From assembly GCF_007991635.1 (NCBI RefSeq), contig NZ_BJYS01000023.1, forward strand, positions 1 through 64,000: 64,000 bases of DNA, in the 5' to 3' direction. Positions 1-8,588 of the stretch are shown here, in pieces. Under the pieces are notes generated by a model. It was not told the DNA's origin. It ran no database searches and saw nothing but the letters and a program-made list of their open reading frames with translations. The position numbers were made by a program, and so were the translations under genes. The DNA comes from Adhaeribacter aerolatus (GTDB lineage Bacteria > Bacteroidota > Bacteroidia > Cytophagales > Hymenobacteraceae). Numbering within the stretch: position 1 is the first letter of the stretch; each line of letters opens with the position of its first letter.

Positions 1-99
1 ATCTGCTTTTTTATCGATGCTAATACCGCTTAACCCCGAATAGGTTAAACTTATTTCTAATTGAAACTCGCCTGATAAGCTTGTTTCGTTTTGGGAGTG

Positions 100-129
100 C
101 AAAGGTAAAAAATATCTTTGTACCTGCAA
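100..129 (-). promoter_or_regulatory. Leftward promoter P1 (TTG / TAnnTTTG type)
   Basis: Read on the minus strand, TACCTTTG (100-107) is a perfect Bacteroidota -7 box, and TTG (127-129) sits 19 nt upstream as the -33 box. The bases after the -7 box, TTTGCACTCCC, resemble those of the two other promoters in this gap and of the tRNA-Pro promoter at 8085. The target lies left of the window. A stable RNA gene is my inference. Confidence 0.65.
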
Positions 130-225
130 AAATATTAAGGAAGTTTTTTTTGAGATTTTTTCTCCTCAACTCCGCCCTTAGCTTTATCCTTTCCCGCTCC
201 TTACCAGCTGACAACCGCTACTTAG

Positions 226-262
226 ATTGCATTAGAAAAAAAACATTGCATTAGAAAAAAAC
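226..262. repeat. Short tandem repeat, two units of about 19 bp
   Basis: The unit ATTGCATTAG followed by an A-run and C occurs twice back to back (226-244 and 245-262), differing by one A. It lies between leftward promoters P1 and P2. No function is evident; slippage in an A-rich tract would explain it. Confidence 0.5.
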
Positions 263-357
263 ACCGGAACCAAACACTTTAAAAACCGTTCTTAGTTCCC
301 GCTAATCTTAAGTTTCTGGTGATAGCCAGACCGGCTGCCTGGTTCGTTTTGCGGGTG

Positions 358-388
358 CAAAGGTCAGTAGTTTTTCTGCTCTTTGCAA
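358..388 (-). promoter_or_regulatory. Leftward promoter P2 (TTG / near-TAnnTTTG)
   Basis: On the minus strand GACCTTTG (358-365) differs from TAnnTTTG at one base. TTG (386-388) is 20 nt upstream. The following TTTGCACCCGC matches the pattern of P1 and P3, so the three look like one family of tandem promoters. Confidence 0.55.
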
Positions 389-544
389 ATAAATCAGTAG
401 ATTTTTTTTCAAACTTTCCGATTTGAAATCCTTGGTGCTGGTACCAAGGGTCTGAACCCCTGTGAACTTGTTTTTGTTCCCAAAAACCAGCCTCTCCCCC
501 GCCTGTCTTACCCCCCCTGCTGACCGTCTGTCTGATTGGGAGTG

Positions 545-575
545 CAAAAGTAAGTAATGCATTTCTAATACACAA
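545..575 (-). promoter_or_regulatory. Leftward promoter P3 (TTG / TAnnTTTG type)
   Basis: On the minus strand TACTTTTG (545-552) is a perfect -7 box and TTG (573-575) is exactly 20 nt upstream. It is followed by TTTGCACTCCC, as in P1. The stretch 1-717 holds no gene I can support. Besides the promoters it has a short hairpin at 430-449 and an inverted repeat at 608-647. Confidence 0.6.
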
Positions 576-717
576 GAACAAAAAAATATTCCTTACTTAT
601 TTTTTATAGCAGCCATTTCTTATAGCTGCCGCTTAGCGATGGCTGCTACAACTCCGCTAATTCGGGTGAATTCGATTTAAAAAATATAAAAGTTAAAGCT
701 GGCAAATTATTGCCCAT

Positions 718-1803
718 TTAAGCTGTTGCTTTTTCTTTCACAGGTTGGTTCAAATAAGTAGTTTCCGATATAATACGGTCTAAATCAGTAAGTATACTTC
801 CAACATCCCTTATACTTGCTAAAGAAGAAATACTGGAAAGATAATGCAAGCAATAATCCTGTTCTTTACGGGCTTGACCGATAGTTATTTCTAAAATATT
901 AATATTTTCTTCGGAGGTGTTTATAGCTGTTTCGCCGAAATATTTGATACAGTTTGCCGTAGCTAGCATAGCCTGCTTTAATAAGTGAATATAAGTTTGG
1001 GCCAACTGCAGGTGCGGGGCTGCGCCTAAATCAGCCAGGCTTCTCCGAATGCCGCGTATCTGAATGGTAATACTCTCTAGTTGATGAATACTTTTGGTAA
1101 GTTGGCGCAATCTTGTTCGCTTATGAGTTAACAAGGGATTATACTTCAGACTTTGTTTCGCTAAGTCCAGCGCCTTATCACATTGTTTAGCCTCTTTAAT
1201 AAGGGCATCTACTTCAGAACGACCTGTTTCCCCTTTTCCTTCCCCATTATCCAACAACGAAGTTAAACTGATGAGTGTGGAAGCGGCCAGTTTACTATAG
1301 GTTAAAAGGCTTCGCTCCACCTCCGGTACAGCATTCTGCGGAATAATTAAGGCATTTATTAAAACAGCAATGCTAGAACCTATAATCGTTTCTATTATTC
1401 TTTCATACCCGTACCCTTCTCTTGTTTGTCCAAAAGCTAGTACTAGCAACGAGCTAATGGCTACCTGCGAAATAATCTGGGAATTCATCCGGAGTGCTTT
1501 GGCTATGCTCATTCCTATTAGAATAATAAAGAAGATAGAAATAGCCCCAATCTGAAACCAATGCCCCAGCAACATACTAAGCAGAACGCCCCCAATTATT
1601 CCGATAATGCGCTGTGTTGCTTTGTCAACAGAGTCTGCTACGGTAACCTGCACCGTAATAATAGCTGCCACTGCAGCAAAATACGGGTATTCTGAACGCA
1701 ACAAACTGGTGGCAACAAACCAGGAAGCGGCGGCCGCAAAGGCTGTTTTCACAATCTGCAGAGTCAGCCCAATTTTATTTAGAAGTTCTATTATTCTGTT
1801 CAC
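718..1803 (-). CDS. FUSC / aromatic acid exporter family membrane protein
   Basis: This 361-residue protein has an N-terminal half of hydrophobic helices (about residues 10-155) and a cytoplasmic C-terminal half rich in charged helices. The helix containing YPYFAAVAAIITVQVTVADS and the later GRxxGxxxG-like turn are typical of the FUSC/ArAE (DUF939-like) group, whose better-known members export aromatic carboxylic acids. No substrate can be named here. The start codon is GTG; no ATG lies close in frame. Its rightward neighbour is divergent, so it is probably transcribed alone toward the left edge. Alternative: an uncharacterised FUSC protein with another role. The family call is fairly firm and the substrate is unknown. 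Confidence 0.8.
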   Translation of the reverse strand: MNRIIELLNKIGLTLQIVKTAFAAAASWFVATSLLRSEYPYFAAVAAIITVQVTVADSVDKATQRIIGIIGGVLLSMLLGHWFQIGAISIFFIILIGMSIAKALRMNSQIISQVAISSLLVLAFGQTREGYGYERIIETIIGSSIAVLINALIIPQNAVPEVERSLLTYSKLAASTLISLTSLLDNGEGKGETGRSEVDALIKEAKQCDKALDLAKQSLKYNPLLTHKRTRLRQLTKSIHQLESITIQIRGIRRSLADLGAAPHLQLAQTYIHLLKQAMLATANCIKYFGETAINTSEENINILEITIGQARKEQDYCLHYLSSISSLASIRDVGSILTDLDRIISETTYLNQPVKEKATA

Positions 1804-1908
1804 AGGTTGTTCTTACCAAGCCGGCCCATTTAGGTTGATATATTTATTTCGGATAACCGCGAATTTTTTATTTTATTGGGGTAAATACAAATACTAAAAC
1901 CCTTTATA

Positions 1909-2889
1909 ATGAGAATAACTAAATTCTCTCCTATATTATTTTTTATTATACTGCTGGTAAATGGTTGTAAACTCGACCCTATTGTAAAACAAGAACCTGC
2001 GAACGATGAATTAATATTTCAATCCGGGTTCGAAAACAACAGCCAAGTAATTTCCCGGAATGCAGATGCTGATATTATTGGTTCTGACAGTTCTTTACCA
2101 CTTGCCAGCGATTGGGTAAAGGATTTGGACAACCATCCGGACATTGGAAATTTTAATATTCAGTACCAAGGCGGCGATTCAACTATGCGGTATGCCCGAA
2201 TTATTCCGGAACCCGCCAATCCTCGCAACAAGGTTTTGCATTTCTGGCTGCACGAACCCAATGTGGAGGGTTCTAAAGGTCGTATACAAGCCAACCTGTA
2301 TAATAATAAAGGAGCTAAAGAATTTTACCAATCCGTACGGGTATTTTTGCCAAATGACTTTAATACGGTCCGGACTTTTCCGAAGCAAATTCATTGGCTT
2401 ACGATTGCCGAGTTTTGGAATAATATAACCTGGAGCCAGCAAGTGCCCTACGGGTTTAGAATTACCCTTGGCCTAGGCAAACCTACCGCAGAAGAGAGCA
2501 ACCTGTATTTTATTCTGGATGCACAGGACTGCGAACTGTTTGCGGATGGAAAACAAAAATATACCACTATCTGGGCCGAAACGAATAAAACCATAAAGGT
2601 GCCCATTGGTAAATGGTTTATCATGGATTATTATTACAAAGAAGGAAATCACCAGAGCGGCCGTTTTTATCTGGCCATTACGCCCGAAGGTGAGAAAAGA
2701 AAAATTATTTTCGACCTGAATAAAATTACCCACAACTCCCAGGACCCAAACCCCGATGGTGTAACTGATTTTAATCCATTGAAATTATATACTTCTAAAG
2801 AGCTGATTGCTCATATGAAAAGCCAGGGAAAAACCCTGCAAATTTACTGGGATGATTTTAAGCTATGGAAAAATAAAAAGCCGGATTAA
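1909..2889 (+). CDS. Secreted lipoprotein resembling polysaccharide lyases
   Basis: The 326-residue product begins with a hydrophobic signal ending in a lipobox (LLVNGC, Cys near residue 20), so it should be an anchored envelope lipoprotein. The rest has no membrane segment and alternates short aromatic-rich strands. Blocks such as QSVRVFLP, GFRITLGLGKP, PIGKWFIMDYYYKEG and IYWDDFKLWKN fit a concanavalin-like beta-sandwich seen in several polysaccharide lyases and LamG-like proteins. That assignment is by general resemblance only, and I cannot point to catalytic residues. It stands alone, divergent from the FUSC gene and convergent with dedA, so it is not in a visible polysaccharide locus. 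A carbohydrate-binding role is equally possible. Confidence 0.55.
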   Translation: MRITKFSPILFFIILLVNGCKLDPIVKQEPANDELIFQSGFENNSQVISRNADADIIGSDSSLPLASDWVKDLDNHPDIGNFNIQYQGGDSTMRYARIIPEPANPRNKVLHFWLHEPNVEGSKGRIQANLYNNKGAKEFYQSVRVFLPNDFNTVRTFPKQIHWLTIAEFWNNITWSQQVPYGFRITLGLGKPTAEESNLYFILDAQDCELFADGKQKYTTIWAETNKTIKVPIGKWFIMDYYYKEGNHQSGRFYLAITPEGEKRKIIFDLNKITHNSQDPNPDGVTDFNPLKLYTSKELIAHMKSQGKTLQIYWDDFKLWKNKKPD

Positions 2890-2989
2890 GATGGCTTGCA
2901 AATGCTTTCTGTTCTCCTCTATGAGCTTACTTTTTTGCTAAGCACTTCCGGGTTTCAACAATCAGATTTTCCCTAATTAAATCAGCCGT

Positions 2990-3622
2990 TTATTTTGCTG
3001 CTTTCCGGCGCTCGCGCAAAAAACTAAAAAAGAGAGAACCCAAAACCAATACCACCACGCCCATAAAAATATACCCAACATAGTCGCCGAGTTGTGGGAA
3101 GGCCTGGCCCAGGAAATAACCGGCTAATATGATAGAGGAAATATACAAACAACCGCCGACACTACTCAAAATCATAAATTTTTTAATATCCATGCCGCTG
3201 CTACCAGACAACAAAGGATTAAACGTTCGGATAATAGGTAGGAAACGGCCAAAGATCAGAGCCCTTCTGGGATGTTTATGGTAATATCTTTCAGATTTTT
3301 CGAGGTAATCCCGGCGGAAGAGCAGGCTGTCTTTCTTCTTATGCAGTCGTTTCCCCAGTTTCCGGCCAATACTATAACCGGTTAAATCACCGGCAAATGC
3401 CATCACAATTAAAAGCGGAATGAGCAAACCCACCGGCATATTCAGGGTGTTTAGCCCCGCAAAAAGTCCCGCAGAAAAAAGTAAAGTTTCTCCGCCCGGC
3501 ACAATTAAGCCCACTAAAAATCCGGTTTCTATAAAAACCAGAACCGCTATTAAACCCACCCCTCCCCATTGAATCAGTTGTTCGGCATCTGGCAAAATAG
3601 CCATTAGTTCTGGTTCCAGCAT
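2990..3622 (-). CDS. DedA family membrane protein
   Basis: The protein is 210 residues, the usual DedA length. It shows the family pattern: an N-terminal reentrant/helix region with ETGFLVGLIVPGGETLLFSAG, a central GDLTGYSIGRKLGKR stretch, and FGRFLPIIRTFNPLLSGSSG followed by two C-terminal helices. DedA proteins are inner-membrane proteins linked to lipid-carrier or phospholipid flipping and membrane homeostasis. The FGRF.P.IRT segment is the most conserved family signature and is intact. Two ATG codons (residues 1 and 7) could start it; I keep the upstream one. It is followed leftward by a convergent gene and stands alone. Confidence 0.9.
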   Translation of the reverse strand: MLEPELMAILPDAEQLIQWGGVGLIAVLVFIETGFLVGLIVPGGETLLFSAGLFAGLNTLNMPVGLLIPLLIVMAFAGDLTGYSIGRKLGKRLHKKKDSLLFRRDYLEKSERYYHKHPRRALIFGRFLPIIRTFNPLLSGSSGMDIKKFMILSSVGGCLYISSIILAGYFLGQAFPQLGDYVGYIFMGVVVLVLGSLFFSFLRERRKAAK

Positions 3623-3865
3623 ATTATCTCTTAAAACGGTAATCCGTCAGTTAGTATTAACTTATTTGGTGTATTCCTACTCGGGACGCTTAACATTTGC
3701 TGTTTACCCCAAAATAACCTTTACCGTTTTGTTTTAATTAAAATAACTTACCCGAGCCCTAGCGTAGTTTTAGTAAAAAAGCAATATTTAGATTTAGTTT
3801 TGCCGCTTTAAGTCTAAAAACGTTGCGTAGTAACTGCCTCCCGTCAATCAATCCGGAACAGATAA

Positions 3866-4729
3866 TTAAGCTAAACTATTATAAATGGTGTAGGCCGAAA
3901 TTAAGATAATGATAAAGCCCACCAAGCGCATCATGGTTTTAGGCTTTACTCTTTTAGCCATTACAGCGCCAACCGGCGCTGCCAACACCCCGCCCGCAAT
4001 TAAGGCCAGCACTACTTTCCAGCTATCAATTCCCACAAAAAACAAGAAAACGCCGGTACTACAAAATGCCACAAAAAACTCGGCGGTGTTTACGGTGCCA
4101 ATAGTTTCCTGAGGCGTTTTACCCTGAAAAATTAAATTAGAGGTTACAATGGGTCCCCAGCCACCGCCACCTACTGCATCCAGAAAGCCACCGGAAAATC
4201 CCAACAAAAGTAAACGCCTAACCCGCTCTACGCCGGGCAACTTACGAAAACTTTTTACCAGAATCAGAATTCCCATAATCAGCAAGTAACCCGATATATA
4301 AGGCTTGATGACATTCCCATCCAAAACTTCCGAAATAAGATAAGCCCCAATAACCGCTCCCAGTATTCCCGGAATCACAATCCGGAAGAAGAGTACTTTA
4401 TTAACGTTCTGCATAAACAGGTGCGATAACCCCGAAACACCCGTGGTAAAAACCTCGGCGGTATGCACGCTAGCCGTTGCAACAGCCGGAGGAAGCCCGA
4501 GAGATAATAAAAGCGTAGAACAACTCACCCCATAAGCCATGCCCAAAGTACCATCTATTAGTTGGGCCAGAAAACCGGCTACCATAATAAAGAAAAACCG
4601 CTGGTCAAAAACATAATCGGGGGGCTGTTCCGAGAAGTAGATTACCTTCAAAACCAAAAAGGCGAGGAGTGCAAACTTTAACCCAATAATAAGTATACCA
4701 ATGTGTTTGAGCGAGAATCTATGCATCAT
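3866..4729 (-). CDS. TauE/SafE family sulfite/anion exporter-like permease
   Basis: This 287-residue protein has about eight hydrophobic helices and two related halves, as in the TauE/SafE family. The first half carries QLIDGTLGMAYGVSCSTLLLSLG and the second GFLDAVGGGGWGPIVTSNLI, the two internal repeats with the glycine-rich turn. Members move sulfite, sulfoacetate or other organosulfur anions across the inner membrane. No sulfur genes are nearby, so the substrate is open. It starts with two adjacent ATG codons; the first is used here. The 243-bp gap to dedA downstream shows no gene. Confidence 0.87.
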   Translation of the reverse strand: MMHRFSLKHIGILIIGLKFALLAFLVLKVIYFSEQPPDYVFDQRFFFIMVAGFLAQLIDGTLGMAYGVSCSTLLLSLGLPPAVATASVHTAEVFTTGVSGLSHLFMQNVNKVLFFRIVIPGILGAVIGAYLISEVLDGNVIKPYISGYLLIMGILILVKSFRKLPGVERVRRLLLLGFSGGFLDAVGGGGWGPIVTSNLIFQGKTPQETIGTVNTAEFFVAFCSTGVFLFFVGIDSWKVVLALIAGGVLAAPVGAVMAKRVKPKTMMRLVGFIIILISAYTIYNSLA

Positions 4730-4903
4730 TTAACAAACCGGTTAAAGGGTTTTTACAGACCAGCTTTCCCTAAAAAAATAGGGCCTTTGTTTAAAGGTAG
4801 TAATTTCCACATCAGAATACCCGCAGACGAAATCATGGAGCATCAGATTTTCTAAATTTTTAGGTTTCCTGAATCTGCTTCAGCATAGTACCAATGCCGA
4901 TAG

Positions 4904-6316
4904 CTATTGCAGAACCTTGGTTTTGTTTTTTGCCACGGTTGCATAATAAATAGGTATGCCTAGCAAGGTAACAATTAAACCGGGCCAGGTAAATTTAGGT
5001 TTGTACATAATAAGCAGGCCGCAAAATATGAAAGCCATAACGATGTAAATAATGGGTAACACCGGGTAGCCGAAAGCTTTGTAGGGTCGGTCGGCATCCG
5101 GCTGTTTTATGCGCAAAATAAAAATACCCAGAATGGTTAGCATGTAAAAGCCCACTACCACAAACGAGATCATATCCAGTAAATCGCCGTACTTACCACT
5201 TAAACACCAACCGGCCGCTACCAGGCATTGCACCCACAACGCGAGTGCCGGTACGGCATTTTTATTTAAATTACCTACCTTGTTAAAAAACAGACGGTCT
5301 TTCGCCATGGTATAATACACCCTGGCACCGGCCAATATTAAGCCATTATTGCAGCCAAAGGTAGAAACCATAATCATGAGGGCAATAATAATGGTGCCGG
5401 CGTTGCCGAATATTATCTGGGAAGCGGCTACGGCTACGCGGTCCTTCTCGGCAGAAGCAATTTCGGACATTGGCAAAACGGCCACGTACATGACATTGGT
5501 AATCGTGTAAATTACCGTAACGATTAAAGTACCTAAAAATAAACTCAGCCCGATGTTTCGGCGCGGATTTTTAATTTCACCCGCAATAAATGTTACGTTA
5601 TTCCAGGCATCGCTGCTAAAGATAGAACCCACCATGGCGGCTGCTACAGCGCCCAAAGCAGCTAGTAAGGTATAATTAGCGGTGCTGCCATCGGGTTGTA
5701 ATTGCTGCATCTGCCAGGCGTTTTGCCAATTGGTTTCCCAGGTCTCGGGTTTCAGGGCCAACAAACCAAAAACAATCAGGCCGAAAAGGCTCAGCAGTTT
5801 GGTTACGGTAAAAGTAGTCTGAATAAATTTGCCACTTTGGATACCCCTGGTATTGATAAACGTGAGCAAAATAATAACTACAATAGCTAATAACTCGGCG
5901 GCGGAAATCTTCAAAAATCCTAAACTAAGGACTATTATATCTTCGCTGAACTGCGGAATGAGATAAGCGGTAAATTTGGCAAAGGCCACGCCCACCGCCG
6001 CTATGGTAGCCGTTTGAATTACTGCAAAAAAGCTCCAGCCGTATAAAAAACCAACCAAGGGGTTGTAAGCTTCTTTTAAATATACATACTGGCCACCCGC
6101 CCGCGGGAACATGGCACTCAGCTCGCCGTAACTTAATGCAGCGGTCAAGGTCATAAAGCCGGTAATCAGCCAAACCATAATAAGCCACCCAGCGCTGCCT
6201 ACGTTGCGGGTAATATCGGCACTTACAATAAAAATACCGGAACCAATCATACTACCCGCTACCAACATAGTAGCATCAACCAGCCCCAGAGCCGGTTTAA
6301 AAGAAGAATTATTCAT
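4904..6316 (-). CDS. APC superfamily amino acid permease
   Basis: The 470-residue protein has about twelve membrane helices. Helix 1 carries GSMIGSGIFIVSADI, the APC substrate-binding turn, and the second segment has SYGELSAMFPRAGGQYVYLKE, typical of the LAT-like/GabP-like branch. The loop AGEIKNPRRNIGLSL is another hallmark of the family. It should import or exchange amino acids, but the substrate cannot be read from sequence. Its promoter is not obvious in the 372-bp gap upstream. The gene is transcribed in the same direction as the TauE/SafE gene but is 174 nt from it, so co-transcription is uncertain. Confidence 0.9.
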   Translation of the reverse strand: MNNSSFKPALGLVDATMLVAGSMIGSGIFIVSADITRNVGSAGWLIMVWLITGFMTLTAALSYGELSAMFPRAGGQYVYLKEAYNPLVGFLYGWSFFAVIQTATIAAVGVAFAKFTAYLIPQFSEDIIVLSLGFLKISAAELLAIVVIILLTFINTRGIQSGKFIQTTFTVTKLLSLFGLIVFGLLALKPETWETNWQNAWQMQQLQPDGSTANYTLLAALGAVAAAMVGSIFSSDAWNNVTFIAGEIKNPRRNIGLSLFLGTLIVTVIYTITNVMYVAVLPMSEIASAEKDRVAVAASQIIFGNAGTIIIALMIMVSTFGCNNGLILAGARVYYTMAKDRLFFNKVGNLNKNAVPALALWVQCLVAAGWCLSGKYGDLLDMISFVVVGFYMLTILGIFILRIKQPDADRPYKAFGYPVLPIIYIVMAFIFCGLLIMYKPKFTWPGLIVTLLGIPIYYATVAKNKTKVLQ

Positions 6317-6688
6317 AAAGTAAGCTTAAAAGAATCTACAGCCCAAAGAATAATTTGTGTAAAGAGCTTTGGTTAAATGTAAATTAAATATTTAAAATAT
6401 TCAGGGAGGTTTGCTTAATTTAAATGGCGCTGAATTAAGAACAGCACGCATTCTGTTCAAAAGAACGCTAAACCTTATGTTCTCTTCTTATTAATGAATA
6501 AGGTTCCGATCGAAAGCGAACACAGACTATGTTATTTCTCTCACGCCGGAATGGATATTTTTTAATAATTAACCGATGCCTTTGCGAACCGGGTTGTAGA
6601 TTACAATAATCCTTGTGTAGAAGCTTGTATATTCAAAGAGGTTTACTGGGCTACCTGAAACAATTACATCGGTAACAGATTTTTCCCC
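6317..6688. other. Intergenic gap with nothing recognised
   Basis: This 372-bp stretch between the nuclease gene and the APC permease is A/T-rich. I see no open frame of protein-like character, no clear TAnnTTTG box in the direction of either flanking gene, and no strong hairpin. Confidence 0.5.
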
Positions 6689-7552
6689 CTAATGAGTAGC
6701 TCCTTTATCTACTTGCGCCTCCAGGGTTGCCTGCAATTGATTGGGAAGCGCTGAAAACAAATTATACCCGGTCGCTTTTTCAATTTCATCGACACTGGTG
6801 CGGTAAGAACCCCAATCTGACCGAACGGAATTGCTGTTAGGCGTATTCACCGCTATAACCCTGGTGTTGCTTTTAATTCTATTTAGATCATCTTTCCCTT
6901 CCGGCAACACCAGTAAAACTTTCCAAATCCGCTTCGGTACCGTTACCCGACCGCCATCCAGGGTTTGCTTAGAACCATTACTCCCGGTACCTCCTTTTCC
7001 GTAACTACCCATCATAACATAAACCTCATTTCCAGCCTGTACCAAATAGCGGGTGTAGTCTTCCAGATTAGCCCAAGTTTCCTGGTTATTTACCGGCGCC
7101 TGGGGAATCATATTGGTCATCAGGAAAGTAGCTGCGTTGTTTTCATCTGAAAAAGAACGATCAGCAGAAGGGCAATTATGTCCCCGGTCGAAGCCGCTAC
7201 CGGTGTAACTCATGGCCGTAACTTTATACCAATCAACCGGTAAGCTGCTATCCTCGCGGAAATTATCTTGCCGGGCGGCCGTGCCCAGCCAGGCTTTACT
7301 TACGTGCCAACTTACCCAATTAGGGGTACCCCTTTCCCGGTTATAAGACAATGCATATTCTGGCTTCAGGAGCAAGTAATTATTAGCATTTTCTGGTTCA
7401 GCCGTGGCATTACTGGGGTTGCCTAGCAGCAGGTGTTCTTTTGGATTGAAGTCTTTGGCCGGGATAGCTGTTAGTTCATAATCTTTACAAGAAGAGAAAC
7501 ACAAAATAAAAATTATCGGGAGGAACTCTCTAAACCGTTTTATGAATACCAA
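6689..7552 (-). CDS. DNA/RNA non-specific endonuclease, lipoprotein form
   Basis: The 287-residue protein carries a signal ending in a lipobox-like FSSC (Cys22), so it is probably tethered to the outside of a membrane. The NUC1 (beta-beta-alpha metal finger) domain follows: GFDRGHNCPSADR contains the DRGH motif (122-125) with the catalytic His125, and the later NMIPQAP and WANLEDYTR stretch supplies the conserved Asn and helix for Mg binding. Such enzymes degrade extracellular nucleic acids without sequence preference. The only in-frame start near the signal is TTG at 7552. It is a single gene between the tRNA cluster terminator and the APC gap. Family call firm; physiological role (nutrient scavenging) inferred. 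Confidence 0.9.
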   Translation of the reverse strand: MVFIKRFREFLPIIFILCFSSCKDYELTAIPAKDFNPKEHLLLGNPSNATAEPENANNYLLLKPEYALSYNRERGTPNWVSWHVSKAWLGTAARQDNFREDSSLPVDWYKVTAMSYTGSGFDRGHNCPSADRSFSDENNAATFLMTNMIPQAPVNNQETWANLEDYTRYLVQAGNEVYVMMGSYGKGGTGSNGSKQTLDGGRVTVPKRIWKVLLVLPEGKDDLNRIKSNTRVIAVNTPNSNSVRSDWGSYRTSVDEIEKATGYNLFSALPNQLQATLEAQVDKGATH

Positions 7553-7748
7553 AATTTGAGGTTTTGTTTTGGCCGTAAATGTAAGTTTAAATTACATAGG
7601 TAAGCCTGCAATACGGCAGTTACAGGCACCAGAATAAAGCAATAATTTTACCATGGTAGCCAGAACCATTATTTAGATCCAAAATCTAGAAAAGGTTAAA
7701 AAAGAATAGAATAAATTTAAATGTTCAATAGACCATGAAATTAAAACA

Positions 7749-7784
7749 AAAAACCCACTCTACAGGTTGTAAAGTGGGTTTTTA
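7749..7784 (-). terminator. Terminator of the tRNA operon
   Basis: Inverted repeat ACCCACT / AGTGGGT with A-runs on both sides, so a U-tract follows the hairpin in leftward transcripts. It sits 12 bp past the 3' end of tRNA-Arg, the last gene of the cluster. Confidence 0.7.
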
Positions 7785-7795
7785 TTGAATAATTG

Positions 7796-7869
7796 TGATC
7801 CCGTTTGGATTCGAACCAAAGACCTACTGCTTAGAAGGCAGTTGCTCTATCCAGCTGAGCTACGAGACC
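7796..7869 (-). tRNA. tRNA-Arg (anticodon UCU)
   Basis: A 74-nt cloverleaf on the minus strand. Acceptor stem GGTCTCG pairs with CGGGATC (one G-T pair). The anticodon stem ACTGC/GCAGT encloses the loop CTTCTAA, giving anticodon TCT, which reads AGA. The T arm has GGTTCGAATCC. The 3' CCA is not encoded. It is the last of three tRNA genes in the leftward cluster. Confidence 0.93.
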
Positions 7870-7878
7870 AGCAAAAAA

Positions 7879-7952
7879 AAATTACGAACCGGAATTTAGA
7901 ATTGAGGAATATCTGGAGATATGTTTCGTAATTCTAATTCTAATTCGTAATT
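7879..7952. repeat. Imperfect A/T-rich inverted repeat between tRNA genes
   Basis: The arms AATTACGAA...TTTAGAATT (7879-7903) and AATTCTAATTCTAATTCG (from 7930) are approximate reverse complements about 26 bp apart. It lies between tRNA-Pro and tRNA-Arg and may be a processing or spacer structure, or a small repeat insertion. Confidence 0.4.
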
Positions 7953-7961
7953 CAGTTTTTG

Positions 7962-8035
7962 TCGGGGTGGCAGGATTCGAACCTACGACCTCCACATCCC
8001 AAATGTGGCGCGATACCGGGCTACGCTACACCCCG
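7962..8035 (-). tRNA. tRNA-Pro (anticodon UGG)
   Basis: A 74-nt cloverleaf on the minus strand. Acceptor CGGGGTG pairs fully with CACCCCG. The anticodon stem CCACA/TGTGG encloses TTTGGGA, giving anticodon TGG. The T arm is GTAGGTTCGAATCCTGC. The 3' CCA is not encoded. It has its own upstream -7 box at 8085-8092. Confidence 0.93.
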
Positions 8036-8084
8036 AACAACGCGAAAAACAAATCCCTGGAAGCGGTTTCTGCCAATCGCGGTG

Positions 8085-8092
8085 CAAACATA
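8085..8092 (-). promoter_or_regulatory. -7 box upstream of tRNA-Pro
   Basis: TATGTTTG on the minus strand is a perfect TAnnTTTG and is followed by TTTGCACCGC, the same start-site context as the three promoters at the left edge. It lies 50 bp before tRNA-Pro. No TTG box is visible about 20 nt upstream, so it may be a secondary promoter. Confidence 0.45.
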
Positions 8093-8133
8093 AAAGCTTT
8101 TTTTAAGAAAAAAAACTTTATTTAAAAATATTC

Positions 8134-8224
<91 letters not shown>

Positions 8225-8248
8225 AGGCTCTTCCGGTTAAAGAGTGCG

Positions 8249-8280
8249 CAAATATACAATAACAATTCTTAATTACACAA
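8249..8280 (-). promoter_or_regulatory. Promoter of the tRNA cluster
   Basis: On the minus strand TATATTTG (8249-8256) is a perfect -7 box, with TTG (8278-8280) 21 nt upstream. The start of tRNA-Ser is about 25 bp downstream. This should drive tRNA-Ser, Pro and Arg together. Confidence 0.65.
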
Positions 8281-8319
8281 CTGTTCTCGCCAAATTCTGG
8301 TTAAGATTCTGCTAAAAAA

Positions 8320-8427
8320 TTACCCGCGTTGCATTAGTTCATTCAAGTTCAGGCTATTCCGATTTGCTTTAGCTAATGCTGCACCAACTTCGTTTTTGGC
8401 AAACTCATCCACCAGATAAAACAGCAT
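8320..8427 (-). CDS. Possible 35-residue protein or gene remnant
   Basis: Minus-strand frame opening at ATG 8427 and ending at TAA 8320 reads as a mixed amphipathic peptide (FYLVDEFAKNEV, ALAKANRNSLNLNELMQ). The same frame runs upstream to another ATG at 8457, but a TAG at codon 3 interrupts it. The composition looks protein-like, yet an open frame this short is expected by chance. It could be a small gene with a start after the TAG, or a decayed fragment. The remainder of the 8281-8588 gap holds only the -7 box of the next gene. Confidence 0.2.
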   Translation of the reverse strand: MLFYLVDEFAKNEVGAALAKANRNSLNLNELMQRG

Positions 8428-8551
8428 CAATCGAATGGAGGATAATTTCTATTTCATAATTCCTGATTATTAATTTAGCGTAGCGCCAGGTATACCGATC
8501 GTATATTTCTTATCGTTCCTGCTGTAACAAAACAGCTTTCAAAAGCTTTTC

Positions 8552-8559
8552 TATATTTG
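8552..8559 (+). promoter_or_regulatory. -7 box upstream of batB
   Basis: TATATTTG is a perfect TAnnTTTG box 29 bp before the batB start codon. No TTG lies at the expected distance, so this is a partial match. Confidence 0.4.
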
Positions 8560-8588
8560 TAGATTCGCAATGGCTGCGGTCGTCCAAC

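Noticed and set aside
20-581. Leftward open frames of 64-100 codons at the left edge
   Set aside because: They overlap each other and the three promoters, have odd composition (Lys/Phe or Gly-rich with no domain character), and lie where an RNA leader is expected.
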